A stretch of DNA of 64,000 nt from Flammula alnicola (GCA_015499995.1 JADNRV010000043.1:284811-348810); one strand, 5' to 3'; numbered from the stretch's first letter, positions 11,253 through 27,917 are shown. A program made the numbers and translations. Notes: a model not told the origin generated them from the sequence alone.

Positions 11253-12416
11253 TTAGTCAGTCTTAGTAAGTTGGAATAGATTCCCGAACCATTGTTCGAA
11301 GGCCAGGAGTTTCTGGTATCCTCTGTCTCCTGTGAACCCTCCGAGGACGAGAAGGAAATGTGCCAGGCAGACTATTAAATAGTTCGTCAATATCTATATT
11401 TGATAGTAATGGGTGAGAACCACGTACTTGCAATAATCACAGAGGCGACTTGAGATATGGGTAAGTCTTCTCTTGTGCCGTCTCTTGTGTAATTTCCAGT
11501 TCCTCTTTCGGGCTTTCTTCGGCATCATCCAAATCAAGGATAGTGAGCAATTCGGAATTGAGGATGAAAGCACTCTTCGCTTCTTCAAGGACAGCGACTA
11601 TAGCCATGTGGGAAAGAAGACGTCAATACATTGCCTCATTGAATGGCCATAAGAGGCGATTATGGCGTGTATAACCATCTTATCGCCTCTTCTTCATGGA
11701 CTGCTTACCTTTGACCTCGACGCCTTGGTCTCCAGCCTTGTTCATCCCCTCCCGGAACCAGTCCTTGATCCGCTTCATCTCCCCTTGCGATGCGGGCTTC
11801 GACGACCGCAGTTCTTTGAATGCGTAGAAGGAAACTCCCAGCCCAGCCGCCTCGTCGAGCTCGTATGCCTTGGCCAGCGTATGACGGATAGTCTGGCCAC
11901 CGCTTAGATCGCCGAGGTACCGCACGTAGGAGTGCGCCAGGAGGGCCGAGGGGTCTGACGAGTCGGCGACCTCCTCGATGCGCTGCACATACTCTGTGAG
12001 GGGGCCGGAGAGGACGCCATGAGCCGGGTGTGGATGGGGTGCGACTTCCATGATGATTCCTCGACTTGGAGGAGGTGGGAGATGTCGGCGGAGAGAGACG
12101 GCGCTCGGGCAAGCAGGGTTGGGTTGTAAGTGGGCTCCAGAGCTAATGTGTAGCATGTCGATCGAGGGCCCTCTCAAAGGCGCTAAGGCAAGGAGGAGAA
12201 GGTTAGTCATTTTCAAACAAAACAGAAAATATGGGAAAAGGGAGACTGACTCGTAGACATGCCAGAGCATCATCAGATAACGAGTGTACTCGTCTCTGGT
12301 CAGTTCGCCACTGAGCAGGCGCTTAGCACCGTCGCTCTTAGCAACTTCGTCGTGAGCCTCATGGGTGCTGTCTCTAAGGAGAGTAGAGAGTGGCTTGGTG
12401 TAGTCGAGGTGGACAT
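11253..12416 (-). pseudogene. Heme oxygenase gene with four single-base frame breaks
   Basis: Minus strand. Translation in pieces gives a full heme oxygenase: DYTKPLSTLLRDSTHEAHDE with the proximal His in HEAHD, YTRYLMMLWHVYE, ALDRHATH, then the family signature LLAHSYVRYLGDLSGGQ, and a C-terminal membrane helix before GGFTGDRGYQKLLAFEQW. Heme oxygenase opens heme to biliverdin, CO and iron at the ER or mitochondrial membrane. Frame must be shifted by one base near 12405 (after the start MSTS), near 12150 (after HATH), near 12020 (after TRLMA) and near 11465 (after EKTYP). In each case adding one base to a short homopolymer would restore the family pattern. GT-AG introns are at 12249-12194 or so, near 11690-11605, and near 11435-11370. 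It may be a decayed gene or an intact gene with consensus errors. Coordinates run from the likely start codon to the stop. Confidence 0.72.
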
Positions 12417-13009
12417 GGGAGTCTAACGGGGTGCTTGGTTAGGGGGCAAAGTGGGAGGACTGATTGGACAGTAAGGATGGGGTGCTGTAAAATAGTAAAA
12501 TAGTCACCGCGTCACTAGGATGAAAACAATGCCGGAAGCGTATTGCCAGCAGTCAAGAGATTCCTGTAATAGGATCGCTTTCTCAAGACACTCACAAGGA
12601 GTCAGTTGGTAAGGCTATGGCCCGTTGTCTTGTAACGCCCAGAGACATCAGACCTATCTTATCTGATAAAGCGACATACCGGACCTTGATCATCATCCTG
12701 TCACCCTGACTCGGATCTCTGCTTCGGACCCAGGCAGGTCTGTGCAGTGTGCACGACCCTGGACCGCCTGCTTTACAGCATCCTTCCGATTCTTACAACT
12801 GTGTGTATTGCTTGGCTGTACAACTTGTAATATTACTATAATCTCGATTCGTTTACTTAGCGGTCCGATGCAGTTGGCATATTGCAAAAAAGGTAGGTAG
12901 TAGGTAAAAAAAAGTATTCCGACGTGCGAGAAGGTCGAAGGTCATTAGCACTACGGAAGTCATAACAACGAAAGCATCATCAAGGATCATAAAGTCAACG
13001 GTTTGCATA
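12417..13009. other. Intergenic, no gene recognised
   Basis: Upstream of the heme oxygenase and downstream of the CCCH gene. One short minus-strand ORF (12693-12887) shows no domain. Presumably contains the heme oxygenase promoter. Confidence 0.55.
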
Positions 13010-14536
13010 TTACAGCACCCCAGGGGATTCAGCAGAAAACAACTTTGAAATGTGTTAGATACTTCAATGAAAAAGACTCAGAGAGTCGCAGAAGACTCAC
13101 ATGTTCCGCTTTGACTTGAGTAATACTCGGTGTCGAAGGAATCGAGTTGGAGCGTTGGCGAGAGATGATCTTGAGAGGTGGAAGAGATATATTTCCAGGC
13201 TTCGATGGGATGGGACAGTCAGCGTCAGGGTCGAAACTTTCGTCGTTGTCGTCGTCCTTCTTGATGCTGACGGGAACCCCGCCGCCGATCACCCGCCATG
13301 GAATGGGAACGAAATTTTTGCGAGCATTATCATCTTTCCCAGCGGTCAAAGGTTTCGCTGGAACGGGAGATGAAGTGCCTGAGCGCGGCTCATCATGCAT
13401 ACTGAAACACACGTCAGATATTATTTAATCTTGCCTTGAACAAGCCGGCAGCGAATCTGAACTCACAAAGTACAAGCGTTCCCATTCGGACATCCTTTCT
13501 CTGTAGGAAAGAATTTACAAGGCTTCGCTAAACACGTAATTTTAGGTTCATCGTATTGATTTCAAGACAGTTAAACAGTACGAACTCTTATACTTGAGCG
13601 CCTTCTGCTTCAGCGAAGATTTCGACACGCCAATCCGCGATTTCGTAGGAGAAGGCATTTTGACGCCCATCCCAGGCGCATACGCATAATCAAATCCAGG
13701 GCCGAGCCCCTGCGTCCCATTCACATACAGAAATGGGTGGTGAAAAGGCGGAACGTGAATAACTGGCGAGTCATCCGCAACACAGACCTGTGATTGATGT
13801 GAATGGGGGTGTTCATCGTATTTTGGATCGTCAGTCAGGATCATGACCTCATCCGACTCCAAGCTCGAGGTGTTTGAAGTCGACGTGGTGTCGATCGACT
13901 GAATGGAATCACGCGAACGAGTCGAAGGGGCGAATAGCATGGATTCGGGGGATTGGGGGGAGAAAGGGGTGTGTAGAGAGTAGACCGCAGACGGCCAACT
14001 TTGGGTGTAGGGAAGGTAGGTTCCGTAGAGAGGTGGACTGTCGGGATACGTCTTTTCGGACGGCAGGGTTCAAGAGAAAAAATATAAACCAGACTAGAAG
14101 TGACACTTACCGCTTTAGAGGATGAGGCTGCTGCCCAATCAGCTACTGACTCTGCCGGACTCTGAGAGTCGAAAGGTTTGGTCGATTGGCCTGAGGGTCT
14201 GATTTAAGTCATGGCCATCGACGACAAAGTGTTCGTTCAAGAACTCACCTTCGCTTCCATGTTGATACTTGCACATAGCTCCGTTGGCGCAGCGCCCCGC
14301 ATAATAATAACGACACATCGAAGAGCCCTTGTCCGTCGATGCTTCATTAAATGGAGGCGCAATGACATGAGCAAAGTCGCAAACGTCGGGCGGATGAGGG
14401 CATCTATTCATTTGGAAGAATTTGCATGGTTTGGCTGAACCAGGCGGTCGGTCCAATTAGTGATATGTGGGACAGTATAAGTGGTTGAGTAGTACGCACT
14501 GTGTCTCTTCTTCTGCGACTGCGACTTCCTCGACAT
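13010..14536 (-). CDS. CCCH zinc-finger protein with three fingers
   Basis: Seven exons on the minus strand: 14536-14500, 14434-14249, 14190-14111, 14051-13586, 13527-13467, 13401-13101, 13042-13010; 387 aa. Three CCCH fingers are visible: KPCKFFQMNRCPHPPDVCDFAH (C-x7-C-x6-C-x3-H), CRYYYAGRCANGAMCKYQH (C-x7-C-x5-C-x3-H) and, after a ~150-residue Ser/Pro-rich linker, KPCKFFPTEKGCPNGNACTFMH (C-x8-C-x5-C-x3-H, split by an intron inside the finger). The N-terminus starts MSRKSQSQKKRH, a basic patch. Such fingers usually bind RNA, and the fungal family acts in mRNA processing or turnover; the exact role here is unknown. The first and third fingers both follow an intron ending just before KPCKFF, which suggests duplication of a finger exon. 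Confidence 0.85.
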
Positions 14537-16036
14537 TTTGGGTTATCCAGTAGGATATTCTATGGTAACGACCTGGGCGGGGGGACACAGAGATACAGAA
14601 AGTCGAGCGAAATTCCTGATAAACAGAAGAGAAAAGGAATGGCTGTACACCCGCTCGACTTTATGTTCCTCCAACACAACGAATGACTTACCGGGCCTCC
14701 ACAATACCAACAATGAAAATGCCCTGGCCGAAGCGCTGTGGGCAGAGTGGTCAAAGCCAGATATATGGCCCTCACCGGTCTCTAATAAAGTTCTGCGCCA
14801 CGAGGGAAGTGTGCACCCTCGTTTCCGGGGGAAAATACAGCATTTGGATCATATTCTGCATTCTTGGGAGGTCAACGACTGGAGGAAGGATCAAATGCGG
14901 GAAGCGAAAGACAATAAGAGGCAGGACCAAATTCGCGAAGCAGGTGTGACTTTGCGGCAATATTCTCCCAAAACAAGTTTGCGGTTTGGGAATGAGTAGT
15001 CTGACCTAATAATCTGATGGTTTATTGTTAAGAAAATGAATTTATGTGTGTGTTCCTGGTCTTATTGTTATCCATGTCAGATCCCTCGGGACCCTCGTTG
15101 ACTTGAACCGCAACATAGATCCTTCTAGATCCTTATCAGGAATAAGTTGCTTTTGAGACCTTTAGGCGAGGTTGATCATCCCATTGGAAGCTGGGTATAA
15201 GTATAGGCTCCTTGTTGAAAATCAAATACTGGTTGATCTTCTCGGTATTCCATCGAACGGCCCCACAATGCTTGAAGCAACCTAGGGTGACGACCTAGTT
15301 CGCCAACGTTTGAACATGATAGAAATTCTCGGACGATCGACACTAGCGCTGTACGGGTCCTAGTCACTCGAAACCTCTGTCGGAGAGCGTGGGTGAGGCG
15401 GGATGCTAGCATGGTGGTCCGAATCTGAGCAGTCTCAGGCTTCCCAAGATCGGTTACTTTTAGGCCAGTTTGGTGTCAAAAAGCAAGCGAAGCGCGGGGA
15501 ATACGTGTTCGGACCGGGGTGGTTATGACATTGACGAGCATGGAAGTTTGAAGGGCAAGCGCGACTCAACCGCATCCGAGTCGCGACGAGAAAACAATAA
15601 GACCTGAGATCAGGTGACGTCATTAAACAGCCACGTGGTAGGAAGATAAGATAAGATGCCGGGCGAAGTTATTTCAGAGCTTCGATTTCTGCATTTAAAG
15701 CAGCCTAAAGTCTCCCAGAGGTTTACAATAAAAGCATTTCTCTTTTGCCTCGTTGACAAGAAGATGTCCGTGTTAACTCGGTTTTAACGCTGCGAAGTAT
15801 CAAAAATGCTCTCATGTGCTGACTTGCGATGAATCTATTCACTAACACTGTAACAGAACAATCAGAATCGACCGCTCGCGTGCGCCGAACTATAATAGCA
15901 CAATAACGACTTCATATATGGGGTGTAAGTAGGTATATATATAATGTATGTAGTACAGTCTGCTCGAGTCAGAACAAGACATTAAGAATTACAGTCGCAG
16001 AATACCCGCAAGTTATGGTCATTACGATCGTGGCAA
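14537..16036. other. 1.5-kb intergenic stretch, weak coding-like signals only
   Basis: Promoter side of the CCCH gene followed by the 3' side of the RING gene. The plus ORF 14538-14999 and the minus ORF 15176-15412 (starting MLASRLTHALRQRFRVTR, which looks like a mitochondrial presequence) have no recognisable domain and no exon chain I could extend. A minus-strand frame at about 15145-15285 is also open and reads like protein, so a small gene here cannot be excluded. Confidence 0.45.
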
Positions 16037-17580
16037 TCAATTGTGTTCCTGAGAGACATTAGAGAGAAGTGGCGTTTGTTCTGTTGCTTCGGTAGTTGGT
16101 GTTGGTTGAGAATGTGGATGGGATTGTTCTCTTGAAGGGCTGGTATACGGTCGTACAGGTGGTGGAGGAGGGGGCTGAGTGACGTCGGCCTTGCACACAG
16201 GACACTGCACCCGACGAACGTTAGCAATGGAGAGAAAAGACAACGATAACGATAAATATACCAATTTCTTCCGGTGTATGAGCCATTCGTCCACCTCATG
16301 GAGATGGAAGATATGATGGCAGGGTAGGACACGGACTTTGTCGCCTTTCCCGAAATCCGACAAACAGATAGCGCATTCTAACTGCGACTCGAACCAAGGT
16401 TGATTTTCGGGGGTTATCACAGGAAGTGACGTTGATGCAGCTTCCTCTGATGGTGGTATGGAAGGTTCATTGGGTGGGGATGCATCTTTCGAAGTAAGAC
16501 CTTCCTCAATATCACGTTCTGGAGTGGCGACATCCGGAATCGAGCTGGCATCTTCTCCACCTTCATGCTTTTCCCATCCGGTCCCTGTCCATACGCGCCA
16601 AGGGAGTTTTCTAACGATCTCTTCTGGCGCGCGGTCACGTTGCGCTGCACGGGCTGCACGGATCCTGTGAATCAAAAGTGTGATGAAAGTCAAGGCTGAG
16701 GGTAGCAGAAGAATGACAATGAAGGTTATGATAGGTCTGGAAGGGCCTGTGTCAATCACCACCACACATAAATTTGAAAGCTTGACTCGACTCACGAATA
16801 CCACTCCCATGCAGAATATTCAGCAGTAATGAGCAAAGATAATGTGTGCAATCCAGAGTGTGTTGTGTTCGAATGTGAGATGAGGGTGTATAACTGCATG
16901 TAGTCAGAATACTTGATGTATGTCGCCGCTATCTTAATGTCAGACGAGTCCTCTGTGGGTATGAGGTCAGATGTCTCATCCGCGAAAAAAGCATCTGGGC
17001 ACAACTGGGCACGTACCGGGACTGTACATGTTGATCAATGTATCAGGAAATCCAGATATATCCGGGTCTTCACCTCCAACAACGACTGCTTTGGCGCCGA
17101 GTCTTTGAGACTCGCGAACTTTCTTCACAAATTCACATTTCCCTCGTTGGACCAGTGCAATCCATGGTTCGGTAGGCTGTTGGGTTCCACTGAGGCAGAG
17201 ATCCGGGCAACCCCAATTTCGGGGCACGGAAGACTGAGTGTAGTTGGCTTTGCAAGGAATCGTGAATGACGACAGTGGAATAACATATCCTAGGAGCGGA
17301 TCATTTATCTCAGCACCGAAAGCCGCTACATAAAGAAAAGGGTTAGATACATAAGATAAAATTTTCTAGAAAACATACCTGGCCTTGAAGGAAATGAAAC
17401 GACCGGGGAGCGGTCAACCACAGAGACGGTGCTTTCGGTGCCCCATGCCCAACCCCATAACCAGGTCCGGTCGGATTTTGCACTAAAGCTAATATCGTTA
17501 GGATGTTGTTCAACTGGAGAAGCGATTGTAATAAAAAGTAAGGCGCTAATGTAGGACAAGCAAAGCAGTCCTAGAACCAT
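16037..17580 (-). CDS. PA-TM-RING type E3 ubiquitin ligase
   Basis: Five exons on the minus strand: 17580-17379, 17325-17017, 16952-16796, 16736-16262, 16204-16037; 436 aa. Layout: signal peptide ([20 protein letters not shown]), a protease-associated (PA) domain containing [20 protein letters not shown] and [12 protein letters not shown], a transmembrane helix [20 protein letters not shown], a cytosolic linker, then a RING-H2 finger: [24 protein letters not shown] followed by CPVC after an intron inside the finger. The C-terminus is Pro/Ser-rich. PA-TM-RING proteins sit in endosomal, vacuolar or Golgi membranes and ubiquitinate membrane cargo. All eight metal ligands of the C3H2C3 finger are present, so it should be active. 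I use the intron 17016-16953, which removes an in-frame ADAFFAD-type segment, because the spliced product [17 protein letters not shown] fits the PA fold; the alternative 22-nt intron is too short. Confidence 0.88.
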
Positions 17581-17855
17581 GCTGGAGGTTGTCGGTGGAA
17601 GTGGTAGTGATGGAGGAGCTGCTCGACGATGGCCAATCCCTGCTCAATCTGTCACCCAGACACCACGTGGTCACCTGCATCATTCAATTGAATCCATTAT
17701 AGTCTGGACTCTGCCGCGATCACAGTCGATTATGATCACTCGAAAGAAAGAAAGCAAGTTACGAGTACAAGTATCTTTTGTGAGTTCATTCTAGTTCATT
17801 TCGCTTCAAGCTTTAAGGCTTATTTCAATATTTCAAAGCTACTAGAGCTTGTCTC
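17581..17855. other. Promoter side of the PA-TM-RING gene
   Basis: Short intergenic interval between the RING ligase start codon and the MITE. No gene seen. Confidence 0.5.
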
Positions 17856-18077
17856 GTCCCCGTTCCGTATTAGGCCAACCACTTCGAAGTTCGTGTGATG
17901 GTTCTCTGATAGGCTCAATTAAGCAACCCTCTATCACGTCACAAAACGTGAGAGAAACCGTCCACGTGCGTGGACGGTTTTGCGTCGAGACTCGAGACTA
18001 CATAGGTTCTCTGATGGTATTTTTGTAACATCAGAGACACTTCCCACGCAGTGGGCAGCCTAATACGGAATGGGGAC
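17856..18077. mobile_element. 222-bp MITE with terminal inverted repeats and 3-bp target duplication
   Basis: The left end GTCCCCGTTCCGTATTAGGC (17856-17875) is repeated in inverse orientation at the right end (18058-18077) with one mismatch in 20. The trinucleotide CTC flanks both sides (17853-17855 and 18078-18080), as a 3-bp target site duplication would. Inside are further inverted repeats: a perfect 11-bp palindrome with a 4-nt loop at 17955-17980 (AAACCGTCCAC / GTGGACGGTTT). There is no ORF, so the element is non-autonomous. The 3-bp duplication would fit PIF/Harbinger-like elements, but those prefer TWA, so superfamily is left open. Confidence 0.82.
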
Positions 18078-18742
18078 CTCGGAGTTCAGGAAATGACGAT
18101 ATTTACTCATCTCTTCATCACACTGTATGTTGTTCTAGCTATACCAAGGATTATTTTGCGCTGACTAGTACTTCTTTACCTCGCTCAGACTCACCCAAAC
18201 TAGTCCTTTCTGCGCCCTCATATGATCATCTGTCCCTTTTCAAGTCATCCTTCTATGGGCCGTTGTGGCAGTGAACATAGCCCTCAATCACCAATCAAAG
18301 CACAAGGTCGGATCTTGAGCTTGAAGATTGAAGTTTGATGAATCAGGTGAACGACATATGCATCCTTTATTTGAGTCTTCAACACACCGAGCCGGAGTCC
18401 CCTTGAAGATTTTGAACACATTGCACATTTGAAAGCAATAATTGGCCCCTACCTTCCTTGTATACCTCTCGACTCGTATTTTCGTTGTGTTCAACGGTCA
18501 ATCGTAATGGTGAGTCCAGAACAGGACTGTCCATGTGCATCCAATATTTATATCCAATATTTATATCGTCAACGAGATGGGCATCAAACATTTCCAAGAA
18601 AAACCTCATAGGCACCGTCGCAGGACTAATCTGTTCCGATCTACACCCACGGCCACCGCTCCCAACCGACATTTAGGATCGTGCATTGCGTTGCTGGCGT
18701 TTCTGATTCACTCTTGAGCCTCAGGCAGGACACACCAAAGAG
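18078..18742. other. Intergenic, includes a short tandem duplication
   Basis: Upstream region of the type I membrane protein gene. A 13-bp unit TCCAATATTTATA occurs twice in tandem around 18539-18566. Nothing else recognised. Confidence 0.5.
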
Positions 18743-20207
18743 ATGTCTCGCTCAATCATTGTCGATGATACCGACTCTGCTATAACTTACGCCGGGGCAT
18801 GGTTTACCGATACTGGTAGCTTCGACAACACAGGAAATTCAGGGCCACCTTTCCAAAGCACTTTGCATGGGACGAACTCTGCTGCAAGTTTTTCTTACGC
18901 TTTCAATGGTAAGTCTAGCTCCCCTCGTAGCCATCAATATTGCTTGAAAAATCCGATTATATATCTAGGTTCTAGCGTTGTTATTGTTGGTACAAACGAG
19001 TTTTCTACGAATTCCTCGACATTCCTCTCATGGCAATGCATCGTCGACAACGAGAATATCCCCGTCATCCAGACCCAGCCCCCAGCAGCCAACCGAGTGC
19101 CATTTTGCAGGAAGGATGGATTAGCAGACGGGCGCCATACTATCTTTGTGAATGCAATGGTGTCAAATCAGCAAACTTTCTTGTTCGATTACATTCAATA
19201 TGTTCCATCTGCAAGCGTGCCGCTGGACCAGGTGTCGATTTCCGTAAATTCGACGGATCCTCAGCTGATATATTCCGGGCAATGGCAACGAAGTGCTAAT
19301 GGGAGTTCAACAATACAAGATGGTGCCACATTATCTTTCTACTTCACTGGTGTGTAAATCGCATATACCAACCTCTCCGCCGCCGCTTCATAGAGTATTC
19401 AACCTTTTCCCAGGCATGTCCCTTTATTGGTTTGGCTTCTTTGCCCTCAACGCCCCCTTCGCGTTCACGACAGCGTCATATTCTATCGATGGTCAAGATT
19501 TCATTGACTTCCCTCTGAACGCTGAGTCCCCTCTTGCAAAGGATAACCAACTTTTCTTTAAGACCGCGCAGCTTCCTGCTGGTCAACATAATATTACCCT
19601 TATATACCATGGAAACAATTTCACCACACCCTTAACCCTCGAGTCGCTCGTTATCCAGAACAATGTATCAACTACCACTGCCGCTAGCCCTACCCCTTCT
19701 GCTTCGCTTCCGGCCACTGGAATCTCAGGACATAAATCGAAGCATAGTGGCGCCATTGCAGGAGGTGTTGTTGGCGGTGTAGCGCTCATCGTTCTTGCAG
19801 TCCTTCTCTTACTATTTCTTCGGAGGCGTATACGAGGCTCGAATGGACAGACTGCTGAACCAGCTGATTCACCAAGCATTGTCCGGCCTTTCAACCATGC
19901 GCCCACCACGGTTGATCCTGTGAAGGAAAAAATTTCCCCCATGAGCGAAACTCCCGCCATTTCATCCCTGCTCTCGGCCCAAAGCGAACCTCATGGTCCT
20001 GATCTTGAAGGTCAGGATCGGCGCCCTGATCCCACTGATGTCGTTTTCCAGTTACCTCTCCTGAATACGACGCATTTATCTCCACCGCAAGTCCAAACTT
20101 TTGCATCTCCAGCTAGATTGGTCGCGCAAGATGAAGATAGTGGGATTCGAATCGATCAGCATGGAAATCCTGTTGAGGTCCTTCCCCCGGCATATACGTC
20201 TGGATGA
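18743..20207 (+). CDS. Type I single-pass membrane protein with jelly-roll-like ectodomain
   Basis: Three exons: 18743-18908, 18969-19349, 19414-20207; 446 aa. The ectodomain has two similar halves. The first reads ITYAGAWFTDTGSFDNTGNS and the second LIYSGQWQRSANGSSTIQDG, each followed by a strand-rich region with a hydrophobic S-F-x-Y/F-x-F-x-G motif, the pattern of galactose-binding-like beta sandwiches common in Agaricomycete membrane proteins. A Ser/Thr linker precedes the helix IAGGVVGGVALIVLAVLLLLF, then a basic stop RRR and a ~120-residue cytosolic tail ending VLPPAYTSG, which includes a PPxY motif. The layout resembles a wall or matrix sensor, but ligand and function are unknown. No clear signal peptide follows the chosen Met; an upstream exon in 18480-18740 could supply it. 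Confidence 0.75.
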
Positions 20208-22571
20208 CGACTTATTCCAATCTTACACAACGACGTGTCATCTTTTGGCCAGTGATAGATGTATATGACATTGCTTCTACGACCTTGCAAGATCAAATTT
20301 TTCTTGGAAATTTGCCTCAACTGGTTCGGCGTTTCTCAGGCAAACGGCGTACTGTGCCAGCTGCCCTTCAACTTCTTCTTCTTCCCTTGGTCATGATGGA
20401 GCGGGATCAACCAGGGACAACAGCACAAGGAAAGACCTAATTACTCATCGATTATCTCACCCATTCAACATTTAGCGAAAGCCGTCGGTTTCCAGGTTGG
20501 TGTCGGCCGTAAGAAAAACTTTGAATAAATTCAGCGAGAGGCGCAGGACATGAGCAATACTCAGCACAACCGACAGTTGGGCAATTGACTGCGGCAGAAG
20601 GCATGTGATAAAATGAGAAGAACGACCACAAAAAAACCTTAGGAACTATATAACAAGTCCACATAACATATTGTAGACTTGTAGTCTCTTACACCGTACT
20701 TGGAACTAGTAATGTGCAAATTAGCCGAAGGAAGAAACGAAAGAAAGACTCAGAGCAGTCCGCTGGGATACAGCGTAATCTAAGTAGAGCGTTACACCTG
20801 AGCGCTTAACCGGCATAGACATGCCATTCAAGTGGTAAGCCTTTTAAAACTTAACAATGGTGAAAAAAATTGTAGCGATGACTAAAATTATGGCGATCAT
20901 GACTGTTCAGAAGTCGCTCTTCTTCTCATTCACTAAGAAAAGTATCACGTTCTAGCAGTTCTGCTATGGCGCAGACATTATGTCAAATAAGACGGGACCT
21001 GTAAATTTCCAGCTCAGTCAAATGTTGACGAAGAAGCAAATTTATATCAGAACCCCGCAATAGATTGAGGACCTCGTGTTCTTTGAAAAGTGGGTTTGTC
21101 ATTCGACGACCACCCAGAGGCCTCCAACAGAACCCAAAATTTCTTGGAGGAATCAGACGGAGAAGATCCTGTGCATCAGCTTTATGTGCGTGGCGTCGGG
21201 AGAGAAAAATCCACTAGACGGAGAACTCGGGGCAGGTGATTGCATGAAGTGAGTACAAGCCTCGCACAAGACTTCAGACCATATGGCTGACAAGAGATTT
21301 TAGGAAACAGAACGATCTTATGTGAGGCGAGCAAAAAACGAAAGTGTTTTATCAGTGTTCATCATACCCAAGTTACGACAAAAGGAGAAGTGCTCTACAA
21401 GAAATATAAATGGAGACCTACTTCAAACCATCGATACGTGCGCAGATCATGCGGGGAAAGAAGAAAGATATGTCCATGGGCCGTGGCGTCTATTGGACCG
21501 TGGGCCAGCGGCCATGGCTCCGAGAGAGTTTTGAGTTGCCAGAAGTTCCCTTGTTCCCACATGGGAGTGGAAAGTCGCTTACCTACCACAGGAACATATG
21601 GCGCGTTTTAGATGTCTCCGAGGGCATTTTTGACAGAGCAGATTGCGAAGTGTCGTGCACAGAGCAAGAAAAAAAGCATAAGCGGTGATTACGTTCTTGG
21701 TCTCAGAATAGCTATAAGTCAGATGTCAGCTTTAAGAAAAAATATCTTCAGGAAGATGTCTTGGGAAACATATGGCGAGGGTGATTGGAGCTATCGAAGA
21801 ACAGTTGACGAACACTCTGGAAGACTCAGGGAACATAAGCGGGAGTCGGCCAGTTGTTTGGCTGTGGCCGGCTTCTTAAACAGGCCTCACCACCTCATGC
21901 TTGGTCCTCTCACTGGTCTTGTGACTGTCCCCCCAACTTCTTGAATCTCAAGATTATCCCTGGATTGGCCTGCTGCGGTGTCGAATTCTGGGTAGCTCTC
22001 GCAAAGTGCTGGCCACTGTTCAGTGTTAATGAAGTGAAAGGGCCTTGCATCTCTCCCTACCCGCCGATGTTTTAAGCAAGTTACTCGAACCATCTTCAAG
22101 TTGTTGACGGAAACTCAGGCTCAAGGCTGGCTTAAGCCGTTCGTGTTCACCTTATGTTCAGCGCTGCCATCTGATCTACCAGAACAACCATTATATATCT
22201 GCCTTGTGGCGCAGAAATCCTGAATAAGATTTCGTGTCAAGAACCCAAAAGAATCTTTTCGTCAGTTGATTGGCCAAGGCTGCCGTCCTTCTCGTGTGTG
22301 CGGTATGAATCCCTTCGCCCATATTATGGAGAAATCAACATCTCTCGATCCATCCAAAAGCAATGTGGTACCACGCAACTACTCGGCCCTTTTTATTCGA
22401 TCCATCTTCTCAATCTCTGTCGTAATTCTTCCAATTCTATTTTTTCTACGGTCTTGGTTGTCGACCCTTTGGACGAATCTTTTCGAGATCGAGCTCAAAC
22501 TTTATAAAGAGCAGACATTTGCGATATGGTCTCTCATCCTCAATCAGACTCGAGTGTTTTCCTTACCTTCA
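20208..22571. other. 2.4-kb intergenic stretch without a recognisable gene
   Basis: Several short ORFs on both strands (for example plus 21322-21944) share no domain and form no spliced chain I could follow. The right end carries the glucoamylase promoter. An unrecognised non-coding RNA or decayed gene cannot be ruled out. Confidence 0.5.
22503..22508 (+). promoter_or_regulatory. TATA box of glucoamylase gene 1
   Basis: TATAAA, 63 bases before the start codon at 22572. The tandem paralogue has a TATAAATA at almost the same distance, which supports both. Confidence 0.6.
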
Positions 22572-24798
<2,227 letters not shown>

Positions 24799-25679
24799 AT
24801 ATGTTCTTTCTTTCTTTCCACCTTCCGCCGATTCTCTCAAAATTCTTTACTACCTTCCGAGTCAAACCGTGTTAAAATGAAATAACGTTACAGACTGTAC
24901 AGTACCTCGTTGTCAAAACTTTCAAATACGGTCCGAAACACGATTATAAAACTATATGGGAATTTTAAGTTTTACTATTCTTGTGTGCCATTTGCTACGA
25001 TGGGTAAGAAAGTGCGCAATTGTGGATCAATCCATATGCAAACTTGTCTGAGTTGGGGGAATGATGCGCCGTATGAATTTTGTTGACACATGTATAGTCT
25101 CCTCATCCGCATGACGCTACTCTCTTGTGATCAGTCCACGCACTCAATGACAAACTCAGTCAACGTCGAGCATTCGAACAGCTGCTCGGTTATTTTCTCG
25201 CATTATTCCGATGTTGTGTATTCAGAAACGAGAGGTACGCAGTATCTGGTTCACAGTCAGATAGATTATAAACTAATGTCTGTTGATCTTTAAAAGTCTT
25301 CTAGACCGAGCAAGAGGGAATAACTACATATAACTAGGATCTGACTTCAACTTCAAGCTATTCAAAATTTAGAAGCATGCTCCATGTCGCCGGAGCTTCG
25401 AAAATTGATTGGGCAGTCGACAGATACCCCGCTACTTATACTTCCACCGTAATCACGACTATAGGACAGGTCCACGCGCTCGTCCACCCCATCTGGTCCT
25501 TCTTCTCGGGCAAAGACCTGTGCATTTCGCTCGTGTTTTCTTCCGCCCTATTTTTGTTACAGATCTGTATGCAATGGTTCACAGGTACTCCGAAGACCTC
25601 GATTTGACTGCGTATAAATACGACGCAAGCATGCTGGCCTGTCTTTCACCCTCATTTCATTTGCCTTTGAGGTCTCAAG
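24799..25679. other. Intergenic between tandem glucoamylases
   Basis: Holds the 3' end of copy 1 and the promoter of copy 2. ORFs present are short and unrecognised; the plus ORF 25377-25607 overlaps the promoter and is ignored. Confidence 0.6.
25613..25620 (+). promoter_or_regulatory. TATA box of glucoamylase gene 2
   Basis: TATAAATA, 59 bases before the start codon at 25680 measured from its end; same placement as in copy 1. Confidence 0.6.

Positions 25680-27917
<2,238 letters not shown>

Noticed and set aside
14538..14999. Plus-strand ORF of 153 codons upstream of the CCCH gene
   Set aside because: No domain, antisense to promoter region, composition unlike neighbouring coding exons, no exon partners.
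15145..15412. Minus-strand frames resembling a mitochondrial presequence and a KINQYLIFNKEP-type peptide
   Set aside because: Two overlapping frames compete and no consistent spliced product could be built; kept only as a note in the intergenic entry.
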